Below are positions 53,932 through 62,939 of a stretch of DNA of 64,000 bases, in pieces (the stretch's first letter is position 1; every line of letters starts with the position of its first letter). The stretch lies in the NCBI GenBank assembly GCA_016213645.1, contig JACQZY010000007.1, positions 124,001-188,000 of the forward strand. The letters are read 5' to 3'. The position numbers and the translations under genes were made by a program. Under the pieces are notes generated by a model. The model saw only the letters and a list, made by a program, of their open reading frames with translations. It did no database searches and had not been told where the DNA came from. The stretch comes from Actinomycetota bacterium (GTDB lineage Bacteria; Actinomycetota; Thermoleophilia; Solirubrobacterales; JACPNS01).

Positions 53932-54015
53932 GGAATCGATCCATTGGAATTGGCCCATCGGAATCGACCCGTTGAAATCGACCCGTTGAAATCGACGCAG
54001 CGGAATTGACCCAGA
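53932..54015. repeat. Six tandem 14-bp units between acnA and the Trp/Pro-rich gene
   Basis: Units start at 53932, 53946, 53960, 53974, 53988 and 54002; consensus GGAATCGACCCGTT. The two middle units are nearly identical. The array ends 2 bp before the ATG at 54018 and occupies the divergent promoter region, about 80 bp upstream of acnA. Confidence 0.9.
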
Positions 54016-54017
54016 CG

Positions 54018-55367
54018 ATGCTTCCAGACCAACAAGATCCAGTAGGCCAGGCCGGACGAGGCGCCTCGAGCGGCCAGGTGGGCGGCCCCGCGCAGCCCGC
54101 GATCGCACCGGTGGTACCGCTGCGCCCTGGAACGCTGGGCGTCGACGGTGAAAATCCGTCGCCCCTGTCGCCGACCGTGACAACGACGGCGGCGGCGGCG
54201 CCGCAAATCGGCGGGCAACCGGCGCCGGCATTTTCGCCCACCGGTCAAATGTGGCCGACAAGTCAACCTCCGATCCAAGGCTTGCCGGTGGCACAAACTT
54301 GGCCGGTGGCGCAGGCGTGGCCGGTGGCGCAAGCTTGGCCTACGTCGCAGCCGTGGCCGGCAGCTCAGGCTTGGCCCGCATCGCAGCCATATTCCATGCC
54401 ACTGCAGTGGCCAATGGCACAGCCGTTCGCGCAGGCGATGCCGATGGCGCAGCCGTTCGCGCAGGCGATGCCGATGCCGATGGCGCAGGCGCAGTCCTGG
54501 CCGACTGCGCAGCAACCAGTTCTGACACAGCCGTTCGCGCCAGTTTGGCCGGCACCACAACAGGTCGCACATTCGTGGCCGGCGACCGCACCGGTCGCAC
54601 ATTCGTGGCCGACGGCGCAACCGGTGCCGGCGCCGCATTACTGGCCGCCCGCGCCCGCGCCCGCACAAACGTGGCCGATAGCCCCGGCGCCGCAACACGC
54701 ACCGCCGCACGGGCAGCCATACGCGCCAACGTGGCCGACGTCGCCGCCAAACACGCCGGCGTGGCCGCCATTCCGGCCCACCGAGAACTTCGCCGTGACG
54801 ATAGCCGCGCAACCTGGCGCGACACCGGTCTCTCAGACAGCGCCGATTCCCGCGTATGCCGCTGCGCCGCACCCACTCCCGTCCACCGTGAGTCCAGGGC
54901 CCGAGCAATACCTCGCGCCGCAAATGCCGCCTCAGGCGATATCACAGCCGTTCGCGCCACAGTTCGCGCCGCAACCGAACATTCAGCCATTCGCGCCGCC
55001 GGTAAACCAGCCATTCGCGCCGCCGGTCGGCCAGCAGTACGCACCACAGTTCGCGCCGCAGTACGCGCCACAGTACACACCACAGTTCGCGCCGCCGATC
55101 GCCCAGGCCGCGCCGATGCCACCGATGGCCACATTGCCGCTTCTAGTACCCGTACCGCTCGTGATCCCGATCTGCCTGGTCATACCGGTCCCGGTACCGG
55201 TATCCATGCCCATGCCGTTTTCGTCACCGATCGGCGAGTACGCGCCAATGCCGATGACGCCGATGCCCATGTCACAGGCCCCGCCGGCCACCGGCACCTC
55301 AGCACAAGCCGTACCGGCCGGACCGCCGATCGGCACGCACACAACTCCCGCGCAGCGCATCGCCTGA
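54018..55367 (+). CDS. Trp/Pro/Gln-rich low-complexity repeat protein
   Basis: 449 residues from the ATG at 54018. The N-terminal ~60 residues are ordinary ([20 protein letters not shown]). Then come WP-containing repeats ([29 protein letters not shown]), QPFAQAMPM units, and later QPFAPQ and QYAPQ units. A hydrophobic Pro/Val/Met stretch follows ([20 protein letters not shown]) near residue 385, then [10 protein letters not shown]. There is no signal peptide. The choice of this frame over others open through the same repeats rests on the regular amino-acid repeats; the neighbouring frames give no such pattern. A 9-bp hairpin follows the stop. Function unknown; a disordered, possibly phase-separating or coat-like protein is speculation. 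Confidence 0.55.
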   Translation: MLPDQQDPVGQAGRGASSGQVGGPAQPAIAPVVPLRPGTLGVDGENPSPLSPTVTTTAAAAPQIGGQPAPAFSPTGQMWPTSQPPIQGLPVAQTWPVAQAWPVAQAWPTSQPWPAAQAWPASQPYSMPLQWPMAQPFAQAMPMAQPFAQAMPMPMAQAQSWPTAQQPVLTQPFAPVWPAPQQVAHSWPATAPVAHSWPTAQPVPAPHYWPPAPAPAQTWPIAPAPQHAPPHGQPYAPTWPTSPPNTPAWPPFRPTENFAVTIAAQPGATPVSQTAPIPAYAAAPHPLPSTVSPGPEQYLAPQMPPQAISQPFAPQFAPQPNIQPFAPPVNQPFAPPVGQQYAPQFAPQYAPQYTPQFAPPIAQAAPMPPMATLPLLVPVPLVIPICLVIPVPVPVSMPMPFSSPIGEYAPMPMTPMPMSQAPPATGTSAQAVPAGPPIGTHTTPAQRIA

Positions 55368-55369
55368 CA

Positions 55370-55403
55370 GGTGTCTCGAACAACCTCGGTCGCCCGAGAC
55401 ACC
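55370..55403 (+). terminator. Hairpin after the Trp/Pro-rich gene
   Basis: GGTGTCTCG (55370-55378) and CGAGACACC (55395-55403) form a perfect 9-bp stem with a 16-nt loop, 2 bp after the stop. No U-run follows, so it would be a non-canonical terminator. Confidence 0.45.
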
Positions 55404-55542
55404 CCACCAGATCGCGGGCAGTAGTACGCCCGAAGCGCGGACCGCACCACGCCGATCCGTTTCATTCAGTCCTATCGGCGGACACCAGTCGACGGCGCTC
55501 GCATCAAATCAGCTCGCGAGCTCCGCCACGGGCGCACTCAGC

Positions 55543-56490
55543 TCACGCCGCCGTCCCAGCCAGTTTCGCGTTCTCCACGTGCGCCGCGGCCGCCAGCGCG
55601 GCAGTCGTCGCATCGCCTACCGCGTTGGTGATCTGACGCACATACTGCGATCGCACGTCACCGGCGGCAAACAGCCCCGCCGTCCGCGTCTCCATCTTGA
55701 AGTCGGTGACGATGTGTCCGCCGTCGTCCAGTTCGACCAGCCCCGGCTCGAAGATGTCGGAGTGCGGGATAAACCCGACAAACGGGAATACCGCGTCCAC
55801 CGCAAGTTCGCTCTGCTCACCGGTCGCGACGTTCTTCAGCCGCACGCCGCTGACCTTGCCGTCACCGACGATTTCCTCGACAACGGTGTTGAGCACCTTT
55901 TCCACCTTGCCGGTGGCATCCAGATGCTCGACTTCCACCGGCGCGGCGCGAAATTCGTCACGACGGTGAATCAGGTAGACCTTCGACGCGTAGCGTGTGA
56001 GAAATGCGCCCTCTTCGACCGCCGAGTCGCCGCCGCCGACGACCGCAATCGTGCGGTCCTGGAAGAACGCGCCGTCGCATACAGCGCAGTACGACACGCC
56101 CATGCCCGCCAGTTCGGTCTCGCCGGGTACACCGAGCTTGCGTGCCTCGCCGCCGGCGGTCACGACCACCGCCAGCGCGCGGTACTGATCGCCTTCGTCG
56201 GTGTCGAGTACAAACCACTCGCCGTCTTTCGAGATCTTCGTGACGGTGCCGAACTCAAACTTCGCTCCGAACTTGCGCGCGTGCTCCTCGAACTTCTGCG
56301 CCACTTCGGGCCCGGTCATCATTGAGAGCCCCGGGTAGTCGTCGATGTCCGCCGTGTTCCAAAGCTGGCCGCCGACGGCGCCGCGCTCCAACACGATCGT
56401 GCGCACGCGGGAACGTCCGGCGTAGAGCGCGGCCGTGATGCCGGCCGGTCCTCCGCCGACGATCGCGATTTCGAATTCGTTTTCGTTCAT
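55543..56490 (-). CDS. trxB: Thioredoxin reductase
   Basis: 315 residues from the ATG at 56490, with GGAGA 6 nt upstream (an ATG at 56511 is less likely). FAD site IAIVGGGPAGITAALYAGRSR, active-site CAVC (in SYCAVCDGAFFQD, ~135), NADPH site VVGGGDSAVEEGAFLTRYA and HRRDEFRA, and the FAD C-terminal motif TAGLFAAGDVR. It reduces thioredoxin with NADPH. No trxA is next to it, unlike in many bacteria. Confidence 0.95.
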   Translation of the reverse strand: MNENEFEIAIVGGGPAGITAALYAGRSRVRTIVLERGAVGGQLWNTADIDDYPGLSMMTGPEVAQKFEEHARKFGAKFEFGTVTKISKDGEWFVLDTDEGDQYRALAVVVTAGGEARKLGVPGETELAGMGVSYCAVCDGAFFQDRTIAVVGGGDSAVEEGAFLTRYASKVYLIHRRDEFRAAPVEVEHLDATGKVEKVLNTVVEEIVGDGKVSGVRLKNVATGEQSELAVDAVFPFVGFIPHSDIFEPGLVELDDGGHIVTDFKMETRTAGLFAAGDVRSQYVRQITNAVGDATTAALAAAAHVENAKLAGTAA

Positions 56491-56547
56491 TGCGTCTCCA
56501 TTCAATGCCAAATCTCCAGAACCGGTTCAGGCGAAGCGTTCACCGGA

Positions 56548-57732
56548 CTACGCCTGAACATCGCGCGGGGAACCTCGGGCCGCCATTACTTTACTTTTGA
56601 TAGTAGCGTCCTCGCGTTCCCACGCTCCGACCTCCCGGCGTAGGCGTACGAACGCTATAAGCCCAGGCAGCGTGGGCAAAATGAACGCGAAAAAGCGATA
56701 TGCCAGCACCGCCGCCGTGGCCGCGTAAAGCGGCACGCCAAACGCCGCGTAGCTTCCGATCATGCCGCCCTCGACCGCGCCGACGCCGCCGGGCGTGGGG
56801 ATCACGTTGGCGATCATGCCCACCAGATAACCCATCACCAGAACCGCCAGCGGCGGCGCATCGCTGAAGGCCTTGAAAGACGCCCACAACGTGGCGATGT
56901 CAAACGCCCACCAGCCCAGAGCGCCGAGCAGGCCCACGTCCCGTCCACGAATCAACTTCAAAGCCACGCGCGTGCCGTGACCAAGCAGTGCCGGCGCCGC
57001 GGCAAAGCGTTTCGCGATTCCGGCCATGCGCCCCCGGCCGTGCGACCAGCGCTCCGCGATCCGCTCCAGATTGCCGGGAATCAGCATCGTCAACAGGAAA
57101 AAGAAGATCACCAATCCCGCGAATGCCGCCGGCACGACCGTCACACCAAACGGCGCCCGGCCCGGGACCGCGCCGGTGCGCAGCAGAATGCCCGTGGTCA
57201 GCAAGGCGATCATGAAGAGTCCGTACAGCACCACATAGAAGGCGACGATGTAACTGACGCTTAGCCGCTTCCCCATGCCCGCCTTGCGCACCGCCCAGAA
57301 CGTCAGTGCGATTCCGCCCGCGCCGGCAGCGCCGAACAGCCGCGTCGCGGCAACGCCCGCCATCGAGATCCGGTAACTGCCGCCCCAGCCGACCCGCGGC
57401 ACCTCGCGAATGAACACCGCGCGGAACAACCAGATGTAACTCGCGTACGAACCGAGTTCAAGCAGGAGCGCCGCGGCCAGCCACGTACGGTCGCCATCGT
57501 CCTTGACCTTGGTGAGACTGTCCTGGATTCCCGGCAGCTGCGGCAGCACACCGTAGAGGAACGCGATGACCAAAATCACAAAAAACAGCGCGATTGCGAT
57601 CGTGCGCTTACTGAAAGCGGATCGCTTGAACCGCTCCCATGCCTGCTCGACCTGATCGTCGCCGGCCGATTCCTCCTCGAAATCCGGCTCCTGATCGAGC
57701 GGATCAATGTCGTGAGGATCCTGGCCCGCCAA
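56548..57732 (-). CDS. Flippase-like (LPG synthase TM / UPF0104) membrane protein
   Basis: 394 residues, TTG start. An acidic 40-residue N-terminus is followed by about eight TM segments of the lysylphosphatidylglycerol-synthase transmembrane family. The signature IPTPGGVGAVEGGMIGSYAAFGVP lies at ~308-331, followed by AVLAYRFFAFILPTLPGLIAFV. The soluble aminoacyl-transferase domain is absent, so this is a flippase-like domain alone, as in glycolipid or aminoacyl-lipid flippases such as AglD-type proteins. The substrate is unknown. Confidence 0.9.
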   Translation of the reverse strand: MAGQDPHDIDPLDQEPDFEEESAGDDQVEQAWERFKRSAFSKRTIAIALFFVILVIAFLYGVLPQLPGIQDSLTKVKDDGDRTWLAAALLLELGSYASYIWLFRAVFIREVPRVGWGGSYRISMAGVAATRLFGAAGAGGIALTFWAVRKAGMGKRLSVSYIVAFYVVLYGLFMIALLTTGILLRTGAVPGRAPFGVTVVPAAFAGLVIFFFLLTMLIPGNLERIAERWSHGRGRMAGIAKRFAAAPALLGHGTRVALKLIRGRDVGLLGALGWWAFDIATLWASFKAFSDAPPLAVLVMGYLVGMIANVIPTPGGVGAVEGGMIGSYAAFGVPLYAATAAVLAYRFFAFILPTLPGLIAFVRLRREVGAWEREDATIKSKVMAARGSPRDVQA

Positions 57733-57793
57733 TGTCCGGCGATTATAAGGTCACTGCCAGCCGCCAAGTTCGCACCTTTTACGCATCCGCCGG

Positions 57794-58699
57794 TTGAGCC
57801 GTCGGGCGAGTAGATACAATCCGCGCGCCTTGCTGAACCCAGCTCAAAAATCGACAGGCGCCACGCGCCGTTGCGCGCTTGGAGCGACCGCGTTTTCCGC
57901 ACTCGCAATGGCGCTGCCGCAGGCTGCTTCGGCGGGCGTGGCTTCGCCCAATCCCGGCGCCTCGCCGACCGGCCAAGACGTGTTTGTGCTCTACCTGCTG
58001 GTGATCGGCCTCGGAGCCGTCGCCGTGCTCGCGCTGATCCGCAATCTCTGGATCGCCCTGCGCCACCGTCCGGACGAGCTGCCCAAGCAGGAAGAAGGAC
58101 TCGCCCCGCTGGCGATCGCCGCGGCGTTCGTGGCACTTGGCCTCACCGTCGCCGGCGCGATCGGCATGGGCCGCGACCACACTCCAGAGGCTTCAGCCGC
58201 AGGAACACCGTCCGATTACAAGGCCGAGCCATTCAGCGACCCTGGCCTCAAGTCGGGCCACATGGTCAAAACGCCGGCCGGTCCCGCGATGTCGGTCAAC
58301 GTCAACGGTCAGCAGTACCTGTGGCGCTACACCTACAGCGGCAAGCAGTCGGGCACCAGCTACCGCGATCTCGTGATTCCCAAGGGTGTCACGGTTCTCT
58401 TGAACTTCACTTCTTCAGACGTCGTCCACTCATGGTGGGTGCCGGACTTCGGCGGTTCGTTCGACGCGGTGCCCGGCTACTTCAATCGCGGCTGGATCCG
58501 CGCCGACAAGACGGGCGTATTCAAGGGCGCGTCGACGACGATGTCAGGCAGCAACTACCAAAGCATGACAACCCGCGTGATCGTTCTGCCGGTGAAGAAC
58601 TTTGAGGCCTGGGCCGAAAGCAAGGCTTCCGACAACTCCGACGCGACGAGCGCACTCGCCGCCGAAAACAGCGGTGCCACGGGAGGCACGACTAAGTGA
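57794..58699 (+). CDS. Cytochrome oxidase subunit II-like protein without CuA ligands
   Basis: 301 residues, probable TTG start. Signal peptide-like segment (~25-48), two TM helices (~62-82 and ~103-124), then the cupredoxin domain: VNGQQYLWRYTYSG (~170-183) and DVVHSWWVPDFGGSFDAVPGY (~209-229), which keeps the first His (H212). The CuA loop reads GVFKGASTTMSGSNYQSM. Aligned without gaps to the usual GQCAELCG..H..M, both Cys are Ser (S247, S251), the Glu is Thr and the His is Tyr (Y255). Only M258 stays. This resembles quinol oxidase subunit II (CyoA: ASYSG). It overlaps the next gene by 4 bp. Confidence 0.88.
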   Translation: MSRRASRYNPRALLNPAQKSTGATRRCALGATAFSALAMALPQAASAGVASPNPGASPTGQDVFVLYLLVIGLGAVAVLALIRNLWIALRHRPDELPKQEEGLAPLAIAAAFVALGLTVAGAIGMGRDHTPEASAAGTPSDYKAEPFSDPGLKSGHMVKTPAGPAMSVNVNGQQYLWRYTYSGKQSGTSYRDLVIPKGVTVLLNFTSSDVVHSWWVPDFGGSFDAVPGYFNRGWIRADKTGVFKGASTTMSGSNYQSMTTRVIVLPVKNFEAWAESKASDNSDATSALAAENSGATGGTTK

Positions 58700-60423
58700 A
58701 AACGGCCGCCTACCGACAGCCTGAGCAAATCGCCGAAATCGTCTTGCGAGAGCCGCTCGACAAGACGCGTGCAAGCTGGGTCGAGCGCGTGCGCAGCGCG
58801 GACCACAAGGTGATCGGCACCACGCTGATCGGTTTTTCGTTGATTTCAGTGGTGCTCGCCGGTTTCACCGAATTGCTTGGCTGGGCGCAGCTCGCGGTTC
58901 CGGACAACACGCTTTTCACTCCGGAGCGCTTTTACACGCTTCACACGCTCTCCGACACTACTTTCCTCTTCCTCTTTGCGCTGCCGCTGTTCGCGGGTCT
59001 CGCCACATACCTTCTGCCGTTGCAAATCGGCGCGCGAAGCACGGCTTTCCCCCGCATTTCCGCGCTTGGCGCCTGGATGGTGGTCTTTGGCGGCGCCTTC
59101 CTCTACTTCAGCCTTTTCATCAACCAGTGGATCGGCGGCATGAACATGTCGATGCCGCTGGCAGGCGCCTTTTACTCGAGTGGTTCGGGCGCGGACATCT
59201 TCATTGTTTCGATGGTGATGATCGCCGGCGGGTTGGCGTGCAACGCGGTTGATCTGGCGGTCACTTTCAAGACGATGCGCGCGCCGCGCATGACCAGTGG
59301 CGACGCTCCGGTCTTCGCATACACGTCTTCCGTGTACGCCTACGGCGTGCTGGCCACGGCCCCGGTGATGGTGGCCGCCGGCCTGATGGCGCTGATCGAG
59401 CGCCAGTGGCAGCTTTTCGGCATCTTTGACCCGGTCAACGGCGGCGACGCATTGCTCTGGAAGTCACTTTTTCAGTGGTGGGTGCATTCGGCGCCGTTTC
59501 TCGTCACCTTGATGGCGATCGGGGCGGTTTGCGAAATTCTGCCGGTCGCCACGCGCACCAAGCTTCTGCACCGTTCAGAGGTCAAGCAGTCGCTGATCGC
59601 CTTCGCCGCGCTCGGCATCCTCAGCTTCGGCCAGGTGCTGTTCGGGTCGCCGATATCCACCGGCTGGAAGTGCACATTCATGCTGGCGGGCACGCTGATG
59701 ATCGTGCCGACGTTCATATTCATCACGAGCTGGGTGCGCACGCTGCGCGCCGGTTCGCTCGAAGTTTCGGCTCACGCACTATTCGCGCTTTCCTTCATCG
59801 GCTTCCTCGCGCTCGGCGTCATCGCCAACACGGCGCTCTCGTTGCCGACGCTCGGCCGCTGGCTGGCCGGCAGCCAGTTCGGATACGCCGCCTGGCACAC
59901 CTTCGTCTGGACCAGCGCGGCCACCGCCGGCTTTGCCGGACTGCTGTATTGGTTCCCGAAGATCACCGGCCGAAAGGTCGCATCGTTTAAAGCCCGCCTC
60001 TCGTTCGTGATGATCTCACTGGGCACGCTGGTCGCGCTCTTCTCGATGGCCTCACTGGGTCTGGACGGCTTCCCGCGCGAGATCTCAGAGTACGGCGCCG
60101 GTATGGGCCAGGCGCGCAACATCGAGGCCGGCGTCGCCACGCTGATCGCCGCGCTCGGCACAATCGGCCTTTTGATCAACTTCATTCAGTCCAGCACCAA
60201 AGGCGCGCCAAGCGGAAACGATCCTTGGCGCGGCTCGACGCTGGAATGGTTCGCCCCATCGCCCCCACCGGCCAACAACTTCGACTCGATTCCGGACGTC
60301 GACGGCGCTCAGCCGCTCGATGGCATCCGCTCGCGCATTGCGGCGGCTTCCGGTGGTTTGGCCGGGTCGGTCGCACAGTCGCCCACGGCAGGGCGGCCTT
60401 CGTTGCGAGAATCCAAACACTAG
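58696..60423 (+). CDS. Haem-copper oxidase subunit I-like protein lacking active-site ligands
   Basis: 575 residues, GTG start in a GTGA overlap. The whole helical framework of subunit I is present (SADHKVIG, LFALPLFAGLATYLLPLQIGA, FDPVNGGDALLWKSLFQWW, YWFPKITGR). Ligands compared with ordinary CtaD: the haem a His of HGT is Ser (S86, although H83 is near). HPEVY is HSAPF, so the CuB His stays (H264) but the cross-linked Tyr is Phe (F268). WAHHM is LFGSP, losing both CuB His (317-318). AHFH is AAWH, so the haem a3 His is Ala (A399) and one haem a His stays (H401). It therefore cannot reduce O2 by the usual mechanism. Cofactor and function are unknown. Confidence 0.85.
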   Translation: MKTAAYRQPEQIAEIVLREPLDKTRASWVERVRSADHKVIGTTLIGFSLISVVLAGFTELLGWAQLAVPDNTLFTPERFYTLHTLSDTTFLFLFALPLFAGLATYLLPLQIGARSTAFPRISALGAWMVVFGGAFLYFSLFINQWIGGMNMSMPLAGAFYSSGSGADIFIVSMVMIAGGLACNAVDLAVTFKTMRAPRMTSGDAPVFAYTSSVYAYGVLATAPVMVAAGLMALIERQWQLFGIFDPVNGGDALLWKSLFQWWVHSAPFLVTLMAIGAVCEILPVATRTKLLHRSEVKQSLIAFAALGILSFGQVLFGSPISTGWKCTFMLAGTLMIVPTFIFITSWVRTLRAGSLEVSAHALFALSFIGFLALGVIANTALSLPTLGRWLAGSQFGYAAWHTFVWTSAATAGFAGLLYWFPKITGRKVASFKARLSFVMISLGTLVALFSMASLGLDGFPREISEYGAGMGQARNIEAGVATLIAALGTIGLLINFIQSSTKGAPSGNDPWRGSTLEWFAPSPPPANNFDSIPDVDGAQPLDGIRSRIAAASGGLAGSVAQSPTAGRPSLRESKH

Positions 60424-60432
60424 GAGGGCGCT

Positions 60433-61506
60433 TTGACATCGGTGGGCGCACGACCGAACAACACACCTACGCGTTCACCTCTTTCCGGAGCTGACGGCCA
60501 AGATGGCCGCACTGGCTTCGCGGAAGCGGTACCCCAGGGCTTCCAGCGGCTGGCATGGGCTGCGGTGGGCGTGGTTTTGGCGTTGATCGTACTGGGCGGC
60601 ATCGTCCGCGTCAGCGACTCCGGATTGGGCTGCGGCCCGGGCGGAAGCGGCACGCGCGGCTGGCCGCTGTGCAACGGGCGCCTGATCCCAGGGCTAAACG
60701 TGCATCACGTGCTTGAGTACTCGCACCGCACGGTCGCAAGCACAAGCGGACTGATCATCTTTGCTCTGGCAATCTGGGCTTGGCGCCGGTTGCGAAACCG
60801 GAAAACGATCATTCGCCTCTCTGTCGCGGCCGCCGCGCTCGTGCTGTTTGAAGGTCTGCTCGGCGCGGCCACGGTGGAATACGACCTGCATGAGACGCTG
60901 GTCGCGATCCACCTCGGCGTGGCGATGATCATCCTCGGCCTACTGACCGCCAACGCTCGCGCCGCCTCCGGTCGCACGACCACCGGTGAGTGGCCGAAGG
61001 GCGTCAAACGGCTGGCGGTGGCCGCCGCAACGTCTGTCTGGGCCACAATCGTCGCCGGTGGGCTGATGTCCGGCACGCAGTACTACGGCAGTTCCAAGGA
61101 GTACACCGTCGGCGGAGCGCGGCTGGCCTGCGGACGTGAGTTTCCCACCTGTAACGGCGACATCTTCCCGTTCGGAGAAGCCCGACTTATCAACATTCAT
61201 CTGATCCACCGCGGCTTCATCTACCTCACGGCGATACTCGTGACGATGCTCGCGATCAAGCTTCTGCGCGGCGCGCACAAACACGGCGCGGACGTAGCAA
61301 AACCGGCGTTTCTTGCCCTCGGCATTCTGGTCACACAGATCATGCTGGGCGCGATGAACGTGTGGCTGACGAAGAGCGGCGTGCTGATTATCGCCCACCT
61401 CACCGTCGGCACACTGCTCTGGCTTGTGACGTTATGGCTTACGATTAGCGTCACAGGACGCCCGCGGCGAGCTGCGGCAGGGCCGCCCGCTACAAGTCAC
61501 CCGTAG
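60433..61506 (+). CDS. ctaA: Haem A synthase (COX15/CtaA)
   Basis: 357 residues. TTG start with TAGGAGG 6 nt upstream. Eight TM helices with the four His of the two haem sites: LEYSHRTVAS, VAIHLGVAM, NIHLIHRGF and IAHLTVGTLLW. Loop Cys occur in DSGLGCGPG/PLCNG and in GGARLACGREFPTCNG, the disulphide pairs of class B/D synthases. It oxidises the C8 methyl of haem O to give haem A. It follows the oxidase-like pair by 9 bp, so haem A is made here even though the preceding subunit I lacks most ligands; an ordinary oxidase presumably lies beyond the window. Confidence 0.94.
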   Translation: MTSVGARPNNTPTRSPLSGADGQDGRTGFAEAVPQGFQRLAWAAVGVVLALIVLGGIVRVSDSGLGCGPGGSGTRGWPLCNGRLIPGLNVHHVLEYSHRTVASTSGLIIFALAIWAWRRLRNRKTIIRLSVAAAALVLFEGLLGAATVEYDLHETLVAIHLGVAMIILGLLTANARAASGRTTTGEWPKGVKRLAVAAATSVWATIVAGGLMSGTQYYGSSKEYTVGGARLACGREFPTCNGDIFPFGEARLINIHLIHRGFIYLTAILVTMLAIKLLRGAHKHGADVAKPAFLALGILVTQIMLGAMNVWLTKSGVLIIAHLTVGTLLWLVTLWLTISVTGRPRRAAAGPPATSHP

Positions 61507-61515
61507 AGCCGAAAC

Positions 61516-62427
61516 TTGGAAGCAGCCACTCACACACGCGAGCTGACCGCTCGCGATACGCGCCTTACCCGTGTTCGGTCGGTCGCCGCCGACTACTTCG
61601 AGTTGACCAAGCCACGCGTGCAGACGTTGTTGTTGTGGACGACGGTGATGGCGATGCTGGTGGCCGGAGATCCTTCGATCGGACTGATCCTGCTGACGTG
61701 TCTTGGCGGTTCGCTCTCGGCCGGCAGCGCGGGCGCGATCAACCACTATCTCGACCGCGACATTGACGCGCAAATGACGCGCACGGCGCGTAGGCCCGTG
61801 CCCGCCGGGCGAGTCAGTCCGCGCGCAGCGCTTACGTGGGGCGTGCTGCTGGGCGTGGCGTCAGAAGTCGTCTTGGTGATCGGCGTGAATACGCTCGCGG
61901 CCGTGCTCGCGCTCGCGGGGCTGCTCGGATACGTCTTCGTCTACACCGTGTGGCTAAAGCGCCGCACGCCACAGAACATCGTGATCGGCGGCGCGGCGGG
62001 CGCAATCCCGCCGCTTGTCGGCTGGGCGGCCGTGACCGGTTCGCTGAACCTGACCGCGTGGCTGATGTTTGCGATCGTCTTCGTCTGGACGCCGCCGCAT
62101 TTTTGGGCGCTGGCGTTGCTGATCCGCGACGAGTACGCCAAGAGCGACGTACCGATGCTGCCGGTCGTGCGCGGCGTGAAGTCCACGACCACGCAGATCC
62201 TCGCCTACAGCGTGCTGCTGGTCGCGACGACGCTGATCCCTGTGGCAACCGGTGCTTTCGGGGCGATTTACTGCATCGCGGCGCTGATATTGGGCGGCGT
62301 GTTCGTGTGGATGGCCTTCCGTTTAAGCCGCGACAGTTCGCGTCCGGTCGCGCTTCGCACCTACCTATATTCGCTCTCGTACCTGGCCGCGCTGTTTCTT
62401 GTGATGGTCGTTGACACGACCTTCTGA
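61516..62427 (+). CDS. ctaB: Haem O synthase (protohaem IX farnesyltransferase)
   Basis: 303 residues, TTG start 9 bp after ctaA. UbiA-family prenyltransferase with nine TM helices and the aspartate-rich loop NHYLDRDIDAQMTRTARRPVPAG (~75-97). A second loop is RDEYAKSDVPMLPVVRG (~208). YVFVYTVWLKRRTPQNIVIGGAAGAIPPLVGW is the conserved centre. It attaches farnesyl to haem B. The long minus-strand frame here is a shadow. Confidence 0.95.
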   Translation: MEAATHTRELTARDTRLTRVRSVAADYFELTKPRVQTLLLWTTVMAMLVAGDPSIGLILLTCLGGSLSAGSAGAINHYLDRDIDAQMTRTARRPVPAGRVSPRAALTWGVLLGVASEVVLVIGVNTLAAVLALAGLLGYVFVYTVWLKRRTPQNIVIGGAAGAIPPLVGWAAVTGSLNLTAWLMFAIVFVWTPPHFWALALLIRDEYAKSDVPMLPVVRGVKSTTTQILAYSVLLVATTLIPVATGAFGAIYCIAALILGGVFVWMAFRLSRDSSRPVALRTYLYSLSYLAALFLVMVVDTTF

Positions 62428-62535
62428 CCAGGCCGCGAGTATGAAATCCCGGCAACGTCGGCGCGATCTGCTAAAAATCTCTCCCGCGCAGCCGGTCCGA
62501 CCAGCGCGACCGGCGCCGCCAAAGGACTAATTCGC

Positions 62536-62646
62536 ATGAATCGCAACCTCGTAAAGCGCAATCTTCGCAGCTCGATCTTCGTCTCCGCGGTCGGCATCGT
62601 CGCCTTCGCCGCGGCGTTCGTCGTCGCGCTCGCGTGGGTCGGTTAG
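62536..62646 (+). CDS. 36-residue single-TM protein
   Basis: ATG at 62536, AAAGGA about 9 nt upstream. The peptide is MNRNLVKRNLRSSIFVSAVG, then IVAFAAAFVVALAWVG: a basic N-terminus and one TM helix. It sits between ctaB and the next small membrane protein, on the same strand. Small single-TM subunits of this type accompany cytochrome oxidases, so an accessory subunit is a reasonable guess only. Confidence 0.6.
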   Translation: MNRNLVKRNLRSSIFVSAVGIVAFAAAFVVALAWVG

Positions 62647-62658
62647 GACGCCACGGAT

Positions 62659-62901
62659 ATGACCACCACCGAAGTGATCGACGAAACAATCGCTCAGCCG
62701 GCCTCCACCACGGTCGACTCGGTCTGGATGACTCCGGGATCGGTCAAGCCGGTCTGGCTCGCCGTCTCGATCCTCGCCACGCTGGCCGGTCTGTTCTCTT
62801 TCTGGCCGCTTTTGATCGCGGGCGCAGTGGCCTGCTTGCTAATCGCCTGGAGCTGGCTCTCCGAGGCGCGCGCTCAGACAGACGAACTGCCGCTCCGCTA
62901 A
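62659..62901 (+). CDS. 80-residue two-TM protein, possible oxidase accessory subunit
   Basis: ATG at 62659, 12 bp after the previous stop. A polar 28-residue N-terminus, then two close TM helices (PVWLAVSILATLAGLFSFWPLLIAGAVACLLIAWSWL) separated by FWP, then a short acidic end. Size and layout resemble the small subunit IV (CtaF-like) of actinobacterial oxidases, but it is shorter. Context supports a respiratory role. Confidence 0.65.
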   Translation: MTTTEVIDETIAQPASTTVDSVWMTPGSVKPVWLAVSILATLAGLFSFWPLLIAGAVACLLIAWSWLSEARAQTDELPLR

Positions 62902-62939
62902 CCGGAATATAGGTCTGCAGTCGGCCGCTTGCGGCCGCG

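Noticed and set aside
53853-54923. N-terminal extension of aconitase by about 357 residues
   Set aside because: The extension is Arg/Cys-rich antisense of the Trp/Pro-rich gene and the 14-bp array; AcnA proteins start at the ATG at 53852.
54251-55636. 461-codon Ala/Arg-rich ORF on the plus strand
   Set aside because: Second frame of the same repeated DNA, without regular residue repeats, and it overlaps trxB; treated as a shadow.
62441-62530. 29-residue basic ORF between ctaB and the 36-residue protein
   Set aside because: MKSRQRRRDLLKISPAQP-type peptide without ribosome binding site or recognisable feature; the short length makes chance likely.
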